Shown here piece after piece: positions 16,869-25,274 of a stretch of 64,000 bases of DNA. Each line of letters starts with the position of its first letter. Position 1 is the first letter of the stretch. The stretch is from assembly GCA_938034875.1 (NCBI GenBank), contig CALHND010000007.1:38624-102623 (forward strand), read 5' to 3'. The translations under genes and the position numbers were made by a program. The notes under the pieces were generated by a model that saw only the letters and a list, made by a program, of their open reading frames with translations, made no database searches and was not told the origin of the DNA. Source of the DNA: an uncultured Clostridia bacterium. GTDB taxonomy: Bacteria > Bacillota > Clostridia > Oscillospirales > Acutalibacteraceae.

Positions 16869-18554
16869 TTATTCGGTGGCTTCGGCTGAGTTGATTTGTG
16901 CCACGTAGCTGCCGCTATTTACTGTTAGTGCCGTTGCCGATTTGCCGTTAACGGTCATCGTTATGCGGTCACCTGCCGAAAGGAACGGCAGCGCATCGGA
17001 TACGGTAATGGTTGCGGTGTAAACATTATTATTGTCCAGCATGATATAGTAGACGGTGTTGCCACCCACTACTGCCGATTCAATGTTGATGATAGTACCT
17101 GAAACCTCCTGCGTATCGGTGTTGGTTTCAAGCGACACATCTCCGCTTGCCGCAAGCTTAGTAAGATAATCTTGGCGAGCATCTTTTACAGTGCTGCCTG
17201 TACCGACAATCTGATACTGCTGAACATCGACAAAAGCGTACATCTTTACAAGACCCGCGTCGCCTTTAAGTGACATAAAGTAGGTCGGGCGATTTTCAAT
17301 GTTAAGCAGAAGGGGGAATGTGGCGGTGTATTTAAGGTGCTGCACTTGCTCCTGTGCTGATGACATTGCTGAATATTCCTCGGCACCGGGAACGGCATAA
17401 AACCGTGTTTCCTTAGTGCGCAGGTTTACCAGTACAAAGCCGACATTTGATTCGTCGCTGACAACCGATGTCATACCTGTGTACAGCCAAACATCGTCGT
17501 CCAGAGCAAGATAATTGTAGCCGTCGGTCGGCTGCAAAACGCCCTTTTGACCAAATACCGAGTTCCAATAACCTGAACGGTATTTTCCGTTATAGGTAAG
17601 CTGGTTGAGTACAAGCGAGGAGTCGTAAACTTGGTCAACCCAAGTGGGTACGTTATCAATGTCGTAATAATTACATTCGCCCGTTTCTGCGTTTAGCAGA
17701 ACTGCACCGCCAATATCTTTACCGCTCCAGAAACCAATGCGGTATTTTACGACTGATGCAACCCAGTAAGGCGTGCCGTTGTCATCAATTTCAAAAGTGA
17801 TGTCGTCAAAAATGGCTGTGGGGTATTTAAACCGCAGGTAGCGGTCAAGGTTACGCATCAAATACTCGCTTCTGGAATATTTAATTCCCTGGTCGAGTCG
17901 TACCAAAGTGGCTTCCTGAGTGGTCATGTCGACCATAATGTATCCGGGCAAACCCTTTGAACTGTTGTTAAACCACTTAATAATGTCACCGTAAAGCAAC
18001 GGTGTTACTCGTGTGGGTCGTCCGTTATAGTTAATTTGTGTATAGTCCTCAGCTATTTCAAACTGGGAAACAAGGTCGCTCATTTCGCCCAGCTTGCGCT
18101 TACCGAGCGTTTGGGCGGTGTCATAGTCAACTACTGGTATTTGAGACATATTAATTTCGGTAACATCTTTTACAAAGTCACTGTCGGTAATGGTGATAAG
18201 GTCTCTGTAACCGGCGGAATTGAAAAGTTGTGCGCCAATGATGTTACATATAACCGAAAAAACTATTACTGCTGCAATGCCAATAATGATGCCAACTACG
18301 GGTTTGCCGAGCGATTTAAACTGCTCTTTGCTTTGCTTAAGAATGCTCTCATCCGTATTATCCTTAACGGAACGAAAGAAATTCAGCACAGCGTGGCCGA
18401 AGTTAACGACCAAAATGATTACCGCACAGGTGATAAGGAAGCTCCAAAATTCACCGCTTTTTGGGTTAAGCGCAGGTAGAGTAAACCAGAATACGAGAAA
18501 AATAAGCACGGCGCAAGTCAAGATCTTTGTTAAAACAGAAATAGCTTTTTTCAT
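16869..18554 (-). CDS. Conserved membrane protein with large extracytoplasmic domain
   Basis: 561 residues from ATG 18554, which follows GAGGTG at six bases. Three N-terminal transmembrane helices (about residues 8-30, 38-62 and 92-116), then about 440 residues of soluble beta-rich sequence. Well-preserved blocks such as NYNGRPTRVTPLLYGD, GIKYSRSEY and NRPTYFMSLKGDAG look like a chromosomal Clostridia family rather than a phage protein. It follows the repressor gene by 27 bp on the same strand, inside the phage block. Either a host gene caught between two phage modules or a lysogeny-expressed passenger gene. Function unknown. Confidence 0.7.
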   Translation of the reverse strand: MKKAISVLTKILTCAVLIFLVFWFTLPALNPKSGEFWSFLITCAVIILVVNFGHAVLNFFRSVKDNTDESILKQSKEQFKSLGKPVVGIIIGIAAVIVFSVICNIIGAQLFNSAGYRDLITITDSDFVKDVTEINMSQIPVVDYDTAQTLGKRKLGEMSDLVSQFEIAEDYTQINYNGRPTRVTPLLYGDIIKWFNNSSKGLPGYIMVDMTTQEATLVRLDQGIKYSRSEYLMRNLDRYLRFKYPTAIFDDITFEIDDNGTPYWVASVVKYRIGFWSGKDIGGAVLLNAETGECNYYDIDNVPTWVDQVYDSSLVLNQLTYNGKYRSGYWNSVFGQKGVLQPTDGYNYLALDDDVWLYTGMTSVVSDESNVGFVLVNLRTKETRFYAVPGAEEYSAMSSAQEQVQHLKYTATFPLLLNIENRPTYFMSLKGDAGLVKMYAFVDVQQYQIVGTGSTVKDARQDYLTKLAASGDVSLETNTDTQEVSGTIINIESAVVGGNTVYYIMLDNNNVYTATITVSDALPFLSAGDRITMTVNGKSATALTVNSGSYVAQINSAEATE

Positions 18555-18581
18555 ATACATCACCTCATATAATATTATGCG

Positions 18582-19187
18582 TTAAAGTTTGCGGAATATA
18601 TACTTTACAAGTCCAATAACGCGAACACGGGATATTTCGCTGCCTTCAAAAACTCTTGGTGGGTAATAGGGGTTTTCGCTGATCAGCTCGATACGGTTGC
18701 TTGAATAGCAAACTTTTTTTACCACACCATCTTCATCATCTATCATTATAACACCATATGAGCCGCTGTCAACCGAAGGCATGAGCTGAACAAGCAAGCG
18801 GTCACCCGGTTCAATTTTGGGTGACATGGAGTCGCCTTTTACATCTAGCAGAATGTACTGCTCATCGGGGCATATCAGATCGGACGGAACGGCTTGATAG
18901 TTTTCAATGCTATTATCAGCGAAGCAACCGTGACCGGCGGCAACCCTGCCTAAAACGGGAATGTATGCTATAGGGGCAATGCTGGATAGTGGGTAATCAT
19001 CAACAAGAACGCTTTTACTAACCCCAAAAACCTCCGCCATTCGCTGGATGGAATTCATTCGGGGGATTTTTGAGCCAAGCTCCCAGGCGGAGACAGCTTT
19101 TCCTGTGACGCCAATTTTTTCACCCAGTTTATCTTGGGTAAGCCCCATGGCTTGTCGGTGATGCTTTATATTAGTTCCAATCGGCAT
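18582..19187 (-). CDS. LexA/CI-like phage repressor (HTH plus S24 peptidase)
   Basis: 201 residues. N-terminal XRE helix-turn-helix (about residues 6-60, MGLTQDKLGEKIGVTGKAVSAWE). A linker carries the Ala-Gly self-cleavage site in GRVAAGHGCF. The C-terminal S24 domain has catalytic Ser in GDSMSPKIEPGD and Lys in GVVKKVCY. Such repressors hold a prophage silent and cut themselves when RecA is activated by DNA damage. It is transcribed away from the sigma-like gene, with matching operator sequences between them. Confidence 0.88.
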   Translation of the reverse strand: MPIGTNIKHHRQAMGLTQDKLGEKIGVTGKAVSAWELGSKIPRMNSIQRMAEVFGVSKSVLVDDYPLSSIAPIAYIPVLGRVAAGHGCFADNSIENYQAVPSDLICPDEQYILLDVKGDSMSPKIEPGDRLLVQLMPSVDSGSYGVIMIDDEDGVVKKVCYSSNRIELISENPYYPPRVFEGSEISRVRVIGLVKYIFRKL

Positions 19188-19226
19188 TTTAGCACCTCTT
19201 ATTAGTAAAAATACATATAATTATAC

Positions 19227-19308
19227 ACTTAGAGTAGATAGTTTGCAACAAATAGTGACTAATTGTTGCAAAATGTTCTTGACTTTCTACTTTAAGTAGA
19301 TATATAAT
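19227..19308 (+). promoter_or_regulatory. Repressor operators and promoter of the sigma-like gene
   Basis: Promoter TTGACT (19279-19284), 18-bp spacer, TATAAT (19303-19308). The spacer holds a perfect palindrome TCTACTTTAAGTAGA (19286-19300). A related sequence ACTTAGAGTAGATA lies at 19227-19240, near the repressor gene. A second inverted repeat, TTTGCAACAA / TTGTTGCAAA, spans 19242-19272. The arrangement fits repression of the phage regulator by the adjacent LexA-like protein. Confidence 0.65.
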
Positions 19309-19425
19309 AAGGATACCCCGAAAAAATTGAATATTTACTAGATTTATTGTTTTGCCGAGAGATGCTCGGACAGTCGTAGAACGACAATCATGCAAAACTA
19401 TGGAATATTACGGAGAAAAGAGCTT

Positions 19426-20010
19426 ATGTATTGTGTTAAAAATACGGCAAGGGAATGTGACGGCTGCGGATATTGTACTAACGAAATCTGCAAAATTTGC
19501 GGTGCAAATGTTGATACAGAATATTACGGGGGCGTGGCATATTGCGCATCATGCGCAAGGATTTATAAAAAGAAGAGGGTGCAGCAAATGACAGTAAGAG
19601 AGTATTTTGAACAGGTGCGCGAAATGGAGAGGCGAATTAGCATTAAGCACGAACAGATCAAGCATTTAAAAGAGCTTGCGACCAGAGCTACCTCAGCAAT
19701 TGAGGCAGTACGGGTCGGAGGCACCAGCAACCGATCAAAAATGGCTAATGCAGTTGAGGAAATGGTCGACATTAAGCGTGCTTTAGAAAAAGATATAGCA
19801 CGGCTTAGCCGACTGTATAAAGAAATTAGCGCAATTATTGTCAAAACCGATAACCAAAGCTATCGTGAGCTGTTAACTCTGAGATACCTTTGCAATAAAA
19901 AATGGGAGGACATTGCCGATCAAATGCATTTTGACACACGAAGCGTATATAGATTGCACGGCAAAGCGCTTGCAGAGGTTCGGCAATATGTGCCAAGTAC
20001 TTGTGCATAA
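19426..20010 (+). CDS. Zinc-ribbon / sigma-region-4-like phage regulator
   Basis: 194 residues from ATG 19426, which follows GGAGAAAAG. The N-terminal ~45 residues hold paired CxxC-type clusters (CDGCGYCTNEICKIC and YCASC), a zinc-binding motif. The rest (from about residue 57) is a helical coiled-coil region ending in a sigma-70 region 4-like HTH (LLTLRYLCNKKWEDIADQM, then SVYRLHGKAL). The latter part equals the DUF1492/ArpU-like late regulators of Firmicutes phages in length and layout. An internal ATG (19588, MTVREYFEQ) could give the short form alone. Probable activator of the two phage operons carrying the 18-bp element. Confidence 0.7.
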   Translation: MYCVKNTARECDGCGYCTNEICKICGANVDTEYYGGVAYCASCARIYKKKRVQQMTVREYFEQVREMERRISIKHEQIKHLKELATRATSAIEAVRVGGTSNRSKMANAVEEMVDIKRALEKDIARLSRLYKEISAIIVKTDNQSYRELLTLRYLCNKKWEDIADQMHFDTRSVYRLHGKALAEVRQYVPSTCA

Positions 20011-20023
20011 CATATAATATTTA

Positions 20024-20058
20024 AATGAGTCTGAGGCATTTGCCTCAGGCTCATTTTG
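20024..20058 (+). terminator. Terminator after the sigma-like gene
   Basis: ATGAGTCTGAGGC / GCCTCAGGCTCAT stem with loop ATTT, followed by TTTTGTT. It directly abuts the second late-promoter element, separating early from late transcription. Confidence 0.88.
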
Positions 20059-20059
20059 T

Positions 20060-20077
20060 TGTCATGGAATGTCAGGT
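20060..20077 (+). promoter_or_regulatory. Putative phage late-promoter element, copy 2
   Basis: TGTCATGGAATGTCAGGT, identical to 10297-10314. It sits between a terminator and the capsid operon, 41 bp before the GTG of the next gene, with an AT-rich TAATAT (20089-20094) in -10-like position. Confidence 0.6.
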
Positions 20078-20117
20078 TGCATGTGTGGTAATATTTACAA
20101 TGAAAGGAGCGGGTCAA

Positions 20118-20366
20118 GTGGCAAAAGAGAAGCAATCGGTTGAATCGTGCATGCGAAAATTGATTAAGTTGCCGAGTGTGGGCGGCGACGAGCTGCTTGA
20201 TGCGCTCGGGTATAAGGGTAAGCGAGACAACGCAGCGCTTATTGCTGCAGTAATGCTAGAAAAAGCGAAATCGGGCGACATTAACTGTTTGCGCGAAGTT
20301 ATGCGAATGTGTTCGCAGGAGGTCGATACGGGAGTAGGGGTAAAAATCGTAGACGATGTGAAGTGA
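20118..20366 (+). CDS. Small phage protein, possible small terminase
   Basis: 82 residues from GTG 20118, which follows AAAGGAG. The frame is open upstream but without a ribosome binding site and across the promoter element. The GGDELLDALGYKG and AVMLEKAKSGDINCLREVMRM helices resemble short TerS/DUF5681-like phage proteins that recognise DNA for packaging. First gene of the capsid operon. Function inferred from these helices and place only. Confidence 0.5.
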   Translation: MAKEKQSVESCMRKLIKLPSVGGDELLDALGYKGKRDNAALIAAVMLEKAKSGDINCLREVMRMCSQEVDTGVGVKIVDDVK

Positions 20367-20376
20367 GGTGAGCAAA

Positions 20377-20577
20377 ATGACAGAGCTATTTGTTGCGGTT
20401 TCCACAGTATTAATAAATTTTGCGGTCGGGTTTATTGTTGGTCGTTATATTTATACGAAACAAAAACCCAAAGCAAAGCAGCAGGAGCCGATAAATACCA
20501 ATGCATCGGTAAAATGGGCGGCAGAGTACCGCAATTTTTTAAATTATGACGGCACCGAGCAGTTGGATGTGGAGTAA
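20377..20577 (+). CDS. Small single-pass membrane protein in capsid operon
   Basis: 66 residues from ATG 20377, seven bases after GAGGTG. One N-terminal membrane helix (about residues 3-25), then a basic stretch KQKPKAKQQ and a hydrophilic tail. No recognised family. The position between the TerS-like gene and scaffold is unusual for a membrane protein; it may be a passenger or exclusion-type gene. Confidence 0.5.
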   Translation: MTELFVAVSTVLINFAVGFIVGRYIYTKQKPKAKQQEPINTNASVKWAAEYRNFLNYDGTEQLDVE

Positions 20578-20797
20578 GGCGGCTTGCTACCGATTTGTCC
20601 ATTGACATATGGGGCGGCTTTGTTGAGTTTTACCCCCCATGGAAATATAGCAAGTGGCTGGGTACAGCTTAAAGAAGAAAACTTTAGTCAATTCAGCTTG
20701 TATAACACATTAGTGTGTAATTAAACAAAATCAATATATCACAAACAGCGCACGCAATAAGCGGTGCGCTGAATTTATTTATAAAGGAGCTAAGAAC
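20578..20797 (+). other. Gap before the scaffold gene, with hairpin and possible gene remnant
   Basis: A CAGCGCAC / GTGCGCTG hairpin (20746-20771) lies 27 bp before the scaffold start and may act as an mRNA processing or attenuation site. The frame 20586-20672 reads IWGGFVEFYPPWKYSKW and then stops; it has no start codon with a ribosome binding site and looks like the tail of a lost gene. Confidence 0.35.
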
Positions 20798-21418
20798 ATG
20801 ACAAATGACATTATGACCGCCCTGCCAGAGGCGGAAACAGTGTGCGAGGCGCAGCCAACCGAGCTGCCTGTTCACAGCGAGGATGCCATACCAAACGGTG
20901 AACAAGAGGAAGGCATTGAGGTGAAGTTTAACAAACAACTGCGCCGTTTGTCTGTGAGCGAGGCGCGCAATTATGCCGAAAAGGGCATGAAGTACGAATC
21001 GCTGATACCCGTTCTTGACCGACTCAAAGAGCTGTCACCCGACAGTTCAATGAATCTTGCACAGCTTGCAGACCACCTGTTTAAGGAAAAGGAAGAAAAG
21101 GACAAGCTTGTGCAGCAGGAGGAGAATGACGGTCGGCATAACCGACTGGCAGCTCAATTTATAGAGCTGAAAGCAAAATTTCCGGAGCTTAGCGGCATAA
21201 AGGACATTCCGAAAAGCGTTATTGAGCAGTCGCTCAAAGGGGATATTCCGCTTTACTACGCATATCTCGGACACCGTCATGAAGAGGAGCTGAAGGCATT
21301 TCGCGCCAAGTTGGCCGACACTAAAGCGTCGGACGCAGCGACAGGCGAACTTGCAGATGCTCCAGACAGGCTGTCATCACCGGAAATTGCAGCAATGCTC
21401 AGAGGCATCTGGGCTTAA
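20798..21418 (+). CDS. Putative capsid scaffolding protein
   Basis: 206 residues, preceded by AAAGGAG. Acidic N-terminus, Glu/Lys-rich coiled-coil centre (KEKEEKDKLVQQEEND), no cysteine, no membrane helix, and a helical C-terminus ending IAAMLRGIWA. Located 24 bp before the capsid gene, the normal place of the scaffold that guides shell assembly. No protease gene is seen nearby. Confidence 0.65.
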   Translation: MTNDIMTALPEAETVCEAQPTELPVHSEDAIPNGEQEEGIEVKFNKQLRRLSVSEARNYAEKGMKYESLIPVLDRLKELSPDSSMNLAQLADHLFKEKEEKDKLVQQEENDGRHNRLAAQFIELKAKFPELSGIKDIPKSVIEQSLKGDIPLYYAYLGHRHEEELKAFRAKLADTKASDAATGELADAPDRLSSPEIAAMLRGIWA

Positions 21419-21442
21419 AAACATATTTAAAGGAGAAATAAA

Positions 21443-22369
21443 ATGTCTACAATTAATTCACTCGATTTTGAAAGCAAACTTACTAACGAACTCGACAAAG
21501 CCATCGTGCAGAAGTCGGTTACATCATTCATGGCGGACAATTCTTTCCGTCAGCAGTTTGTCGGCGCAAGAACTGTCCTCATTCCCGATGTTGATTTCAG
21601 CGGGCTTGGCGACTATGACCGCGACGGCGGTTTCACCAACGGCTCTGTTGCCGTAAATCAAGAGAGCTACCAGCTCACACAGGACCGTGCACGCTCCTTC
21701 TCCATTGACCGCGAAGATATGGACGAAACAGGCATTGCCGGTCTTGCCGGTCAGATAATGGGCGAATTTGTTCGCACCAAAGTTGCTCCCGAAATTGACG
21801 CATACGCTATTTCCAAACTTGCATCAATTGCTTCTGAAAAGTCACAAACTGTTACTCTTGGCGCGGACGAAACACTTGCAGACAACTGTCTTAAGCTGGT
21901 TAACACCGCCATTGAAAAGGTATGCGGCGAAGTTGGCTATGATGAAGAAATGGTTGTTTTTGTTAACCCAACCGTGTACTCCGCTCTTATGAACACAAGC
22001 GAGCTTAACCGTTCACTTGAGATTGGCGAATTTAAGCGTGGTGAGCTGTCCACTAATGTGCAGAAAATCAACAATGCTTACATTATTCCTGTATCCGGCA
22101 CACGCATGAAAACCGCTTTTAACTTTAACGACGGCAAAACAGCCGGCGAAACAGACGGCGGTTTTGCTGCTGATGCCACCGCAAAAAATGTTGGCTTGCT
22201 GGCTATGCCGAAAAAGGCAGGCATGCTCATCAAAAAGACCGACAAGGTTCGTGTATTCACTCCTGACCGCAATCAGCAGATGGATGCGTACAAGTTTGAC
22301 TATCGTCTCTACTACGATGTACTTGTTAAAAAGTCAAACGAAAATTCAATTTACGCCTATATTTATTAA
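21443..22369 (+). CDS. Major capsid protein (HK97-fold family)
   Basis: 308 residues, preceded by AAAGGAG. It opens with TNELDKAIVQKSVTSFMADN and has a central domain with RSFSIDREDMDETG and an FVNPTVYSALMNTSE segment, typical of HK97-fold shells of this size. The C-terminal YKFDYRLYYDVLVKK is the usual closing strand. No N-terminal delta or protease domain. It is followed by an attenuator hairpin that would make it the most abundant product of the operon. Confidence 0.82.
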   Translation: MSTINSLDFESKLTNELDKAIVQKSVTSFMADNSFRQQFVGARTVLIPDVDFSGLGDYDRDGGFTNGSVAVNQESYQLTQDRARSFSIDREDMDETGIAGLAGQIMGEFVRTKVAPEIDAYAISKLASIASEKSQTVTLGADETLADNCLKLVNTAIEKVCGEVGYDEEMVVFVNPTVYSALMNTSELNRSLEIGEFKRGELSTNVQKINNAYIIPVSGTRMKTAFNFNDGKTAGETDGGFAADATAKNVGLLAMPKKAGMLIKKTDKVRVFTPDRNQQMDAYKFDYRLYYDVLVKKSNENSIYAYIY

Positions 22370-22382
22370 TAGGCAAGTTATT

Positions 22383-22418
22383 TGGGGCGAGGCTATGCGC
22401 TTCGCCCCATATTTTTTT
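22383..22418 (+). terminator. Attenuator between capsid and nozzle-like gene
   Basis: A TGGGGCGA / TCGCCCCA stem followed by ATTTTTTT, only 18 bp before the next gene. Partial termination here would lower the nozzle-like protein relative to capsid. Confidence 0.75.
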
Positions 22419-22435
22419 GTAAAGGAGGAGTGTAA

Positions 22436-24445
22436 ATGAAATTTCCTCAACTGAATTTTGATAAGCGCTTGCGTAAGGAGCTGCCGTTTGATGGCGGAAT
22501 ACGTTTAGACGGTACCGGCGAAGACGGTCAAATGCTAGATATGCTTAATTTGCAGTACAATGGCAGCGGACTTTGTGTAAGACCGGCGCTTAAATATCGG
22601 GGTGGCGTGCAAATGCCATCGGTGCCTGATCATTTCTTTTTGGCAGACGGCATAACAGCCGCGGTCAGCGTTAAAGACGGCGTTAACATGGCGTTTTTTG
22701 ATGGTGACGGTGCCTTAATAGACAGTGGGTCGGTCGACGTTACGGCAGAAGATGCTGTCATGCTCATAGACAAAGATAAAACGATGCTTTACACCGCCCA
22801 TTCATCCGGGGTAAACGCGACAATTCTTTACCGAATCGGTCAGGAGGACTCCTATTTTGATACCCCTCAGGAATTAACAGATATTGCATATATTCCGAGT
22901 GTGTCGGTGGGTGGAAAAGGCTATCTTTTTACAAATGTAGAGGATATGTCGGCATTTAAGTACAATAGCAAGGAATACGAAAGTAAAAATGCCCTTGTTG
23001 ACATATATAAATCCAGACACACCTCAGAATATAAACGCAATGTTTATGTTTTGCCGTATCCTATCGGCATGGATGCAGAGGTTAGCTCAGAATATACCAA
23101 CATGCATTATGAGAGCTATGCTCATGGCTTTAAAACCAACGAAATGGGAGAAACTATACAGGAAAGTATAATTGAGGACCTGGACAAGCTGTCTCTCAGA
23201 CGTCTGAATGCCGATCGCCGCACTGTTGTTTTTACCGGAGTTAATACTCTGTACGGCGAACAGGAAACGCCGATGGGTTATGATGGATGCAACCACTTAA
23301 CAATAACCGTAAACAACAAATCTCACGGCGGCGGAACAATTTGCAGATCATCAAAATGCTCCAGTTTTTGTGCGAATGACGGCGGCACTACATGGGTCGT
23401 GTATGGTTCAAAACTCTATCCGGCACGGTTGTGGCTTACCGGGCATGGAGACAACACATATTTTCCCGAATCGGGTGAATGCGATGTAGGTAATGTGCAT
23501 GAGCCGATTATGGCGGTGGTGCAGCTTGACGAAGAGCTTGCTATAATGAAGAAAAATTCGCTGTGGCTGGCTGATATTGAAAACGGCAAAAGGTACACGG
23601 ACGATCAGCTTGCCGCCGATGAAACTGACCGTTCGTTCGGCACCACCGTTTCAATTGCACCTAAACTGGTGTGCGAAAGGGGTTGCGACTGTCCGAAAAC
23701 GGTTACAAACTGCGACGGACGTCTGGTTTGGCTTAATTCTGACGGTGTCGTGCGAATGATGACTGCGGTCATAAATCCGCACGAACGCGATGTGCGAGAG
23801 CTGTCTTTTGCAATTAAAGCCGCGCTGAAAAAGCATTCAGCAGATGAGCTGAAAAACGCTTCAGCTGCCTATTGCAGAGGAAAATACTACTTGCTCGTAG
23901 GTAATGAAATGTTTGTTTTGGACTGCCATGCAAATGCAATGGATAACTACACATCCTACTACGATGACATGGTAGCGCAAAAAAAGCTGTGCTGGTACAG
24001 ATGGAATTTGTCCGTTGATGGAGTGCAGTGGCTGCAGGTGCGAAAAGGTAATGTGCCACTTCTTTTCGGAACAATGAATGGACAATTCATTTGCTGTTCG
24101 CTGGACGGCACTGGCGGCTCCGACTGTGTTGACGGGACAAATTCGGTCAGCATTAGGTGGAAGATTGACAGTTTGCTGAATGATTTCGGTTTGCCGGACA
24201 TTTGTAAGACATCGGGAAAGCTGACGGCGAGCATTACCTCTGAAAATGCAGTTAATGCAGCAGTTTGGACAGAGGACGGTTGCGGCGGCTGTGTACAAAT
24301 ACCACCGTTTGACTCTCCGCAAAGGGTGACTGTGGGCTGTGGGGACCGTTGTGAACTTATTGGTGCTGCTTTTGAGGGCAGCGGCAGCGTGGAAATAACA
24401 GATGCGTCACTTTCCTGCCGTCCGACAACTCAAACAGTTAGATAG
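22436..24445 (+). CDS. Large phage structural protein, nozzle/stabilisation-like
   Basis: 669 residues, preceded by AAAGGAGGAG. Beta-rich throughout with scattered cysteines. The N-terminal LDMLNLQYNGSGLCVRPAL resembles the opening of podovirus beta-propeller nozzle proteins (P22 gp10-like), in which a list of 'net' strands ends in an RPGL motif. No tape measure or tail-tube gene is present, which fits a short-tailed particle. Family assignment is inferred from this motif, size and place; it might also be a minor tail or decoration protein. Confidence 0.55.
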   Translation: MKFPQLNFDKRLRKELPFDGGIRLDGTGEDGQMLDMLNLQYNGSGLCVRPALKYRGGVQMPSVPDHFFLADGITAAVSVKDGVNMAFFDGDGALIDSGSVDVTAEDAVMLIDKDKTMLYTAHSSGVNATILYRIGQEDSYFDTPQELTDIAYIPSVSVGGKGYLFTNVEDMSAFKYNSKEYESKNALVDIYKSRHTSEYKRNVYVLPYPIGMDAEVSSEYTNMHYESYAHGFKTNEMGETIQESIIEDLDKLSLRRLNADRRTVVFTGVNTLYGEQETPMGYDGCNHLTITVNNKSHGGGTICRSSKCSSFCANDGGTTWVVYGSKLYPARLWLTGHGDNTYFPESGECDVGNVHEPIMAVVQLDEELAIMKKNSLWLADIENGKRYTDDQLAADETDRSFGTTVSIAPKLVCERGCDCPKTVTNCDGRLVWLNSDGVVRMMTAVINPHERDVRELSFAIKAALKKHSADELKNASAAYCRGKYYLLVGNEMFVLDCHANAMDNYTSYYDDMVAQKKLCWYRWNLSVDGVQWLQVRKGNVPLLFGTMNGQFICCSLDGTGGSDCVDGTNSVSIRWKIDSLLNDFGLPDICKTSGKLTASITSENAVNAAVWTEDGCGGCVQIPPFDSPQRVTVGCGDRCELIGAAFEGSGSVEITDASLSCRPTTQTVR

Positions 24446-24545
24446 GTTCAGAAAAATTCTTATTAGTGACATAATACATAAGCAATTTATTTAACGCAGG
24501 CAACAAAAACAAGCCCAAATAATAAAACGGGGTACTAACGACAAA

Positions 24546-24584
24546 AAGACCGCAGCTGAAAAATTCAGCTGCGGTCTTTTTTTT
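24546..24584 (+). terminator. Terminator of the capsid operon
   Basis: GACCGCAGCTGAA / TTCAGCTGCGGTC stem followed by eight T. Marks the right limit of the phage block. Confidence 0.92.
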
Positions 24585-24656
24585 ATATCATTTTTGAATA
24601 TGTGTATTTTTTATGATCTAAAGCGCAAGTGTAAGTGTGCACTCATTTAATAATAA

Positions 24657-25274
24657 TTATTTTTTCGGACGGTGAGGACGAAGCCCCGACCACAAAAATA
24701 TCATAATTTGCAGCGGAATACCGATGGTAAGCAGCAGCAAAACATACATTCTGCCGGAAGTTAGTAAAAACGTTAGACAAAAAGCGATAAGCAAGCTCCA
24801 CAGCAGTACTGATAAAAACAAAAAATTACGCTTTGGTTTGCCCCAAATGGAGTTAAACACGATGAGGATGATGCATGAGGGCGGAATGGCAAAAACAAAG
24901 ACCAGCCATGCTTCGGGAAGACCGAATGCGGTCGTTAAACTAATGCTTACATAAATAATTGTTGCGGCCAGCCAAACGATCATGGTGCTGAGCAGCGTAA
25001 TAATAAGGTGGTTTCGTTGTTGACGGTAAGTATATTCATTCTTAAGTTGATTTTCGGCTTCATGCTCTTCTGCAATCAGATAATCAACCGTGACGCCAAA
25101 CAGATCGGCTAGCTCCTTTAATGTGACAATGCTGGGTAAAGCATCGCCGCGCTCCCATTTCGATACAGCTTTATCGGTATAATTAAGTTTTTCTGCCAAC
25201 TGCGCCTGTGTCATGTCGGCCGTGCGTCGCAACTCTATTATGTTTTTCGCAATAACCTGTTTTAAATCGTTCAT
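24657..25274 (-). CDS. XRE-family regulator with membrane domain
   Basis: 205 residues. N-terminal helix-turn-helix (about residues 7-62, MTQAQLAEKLNYTDKAVSKWE). Then four hydrophobic helices (about 88-112, 122-142, 150-172 and 177-198). Membrane-anchored XRE regulators of this size are common in Clostridia and sense envelope or signal molecules; no ligand is evident. ATG 25274 follows GGGAGGAGATG. Monocistronic. Confidence 0.8.
   Translation of the reverse strand: MNDLKQVIAKNIIELRRTADMTQAQLAEKLNYTDKAVSKWERGDALPSIVTLKELADLFGVTVDYLIAEEHEAENQLKNEYTYRQQRNHLIITLLSTMIVWLAATIIYVSISLTTAFGLPEAWLVFVFAIPPSCIILIVFNSIWGKPKRNFLFLSVLLWSLLIAFCLTFLLTSGRMYVLLLLTIGIPLQIMIFLWSGLRPHRPKK

Noticed and set aside
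20377..20680. A slippery heptamer TTTTTTA in frame (AAT TTT TTA) near 20536 suggested programmed -1 frameshifting into the open frame that follows.
   Set aside because: The -1 frame meets a TGA within three codons of the slippery site, well before the protein-like stretch at 20586-20672.
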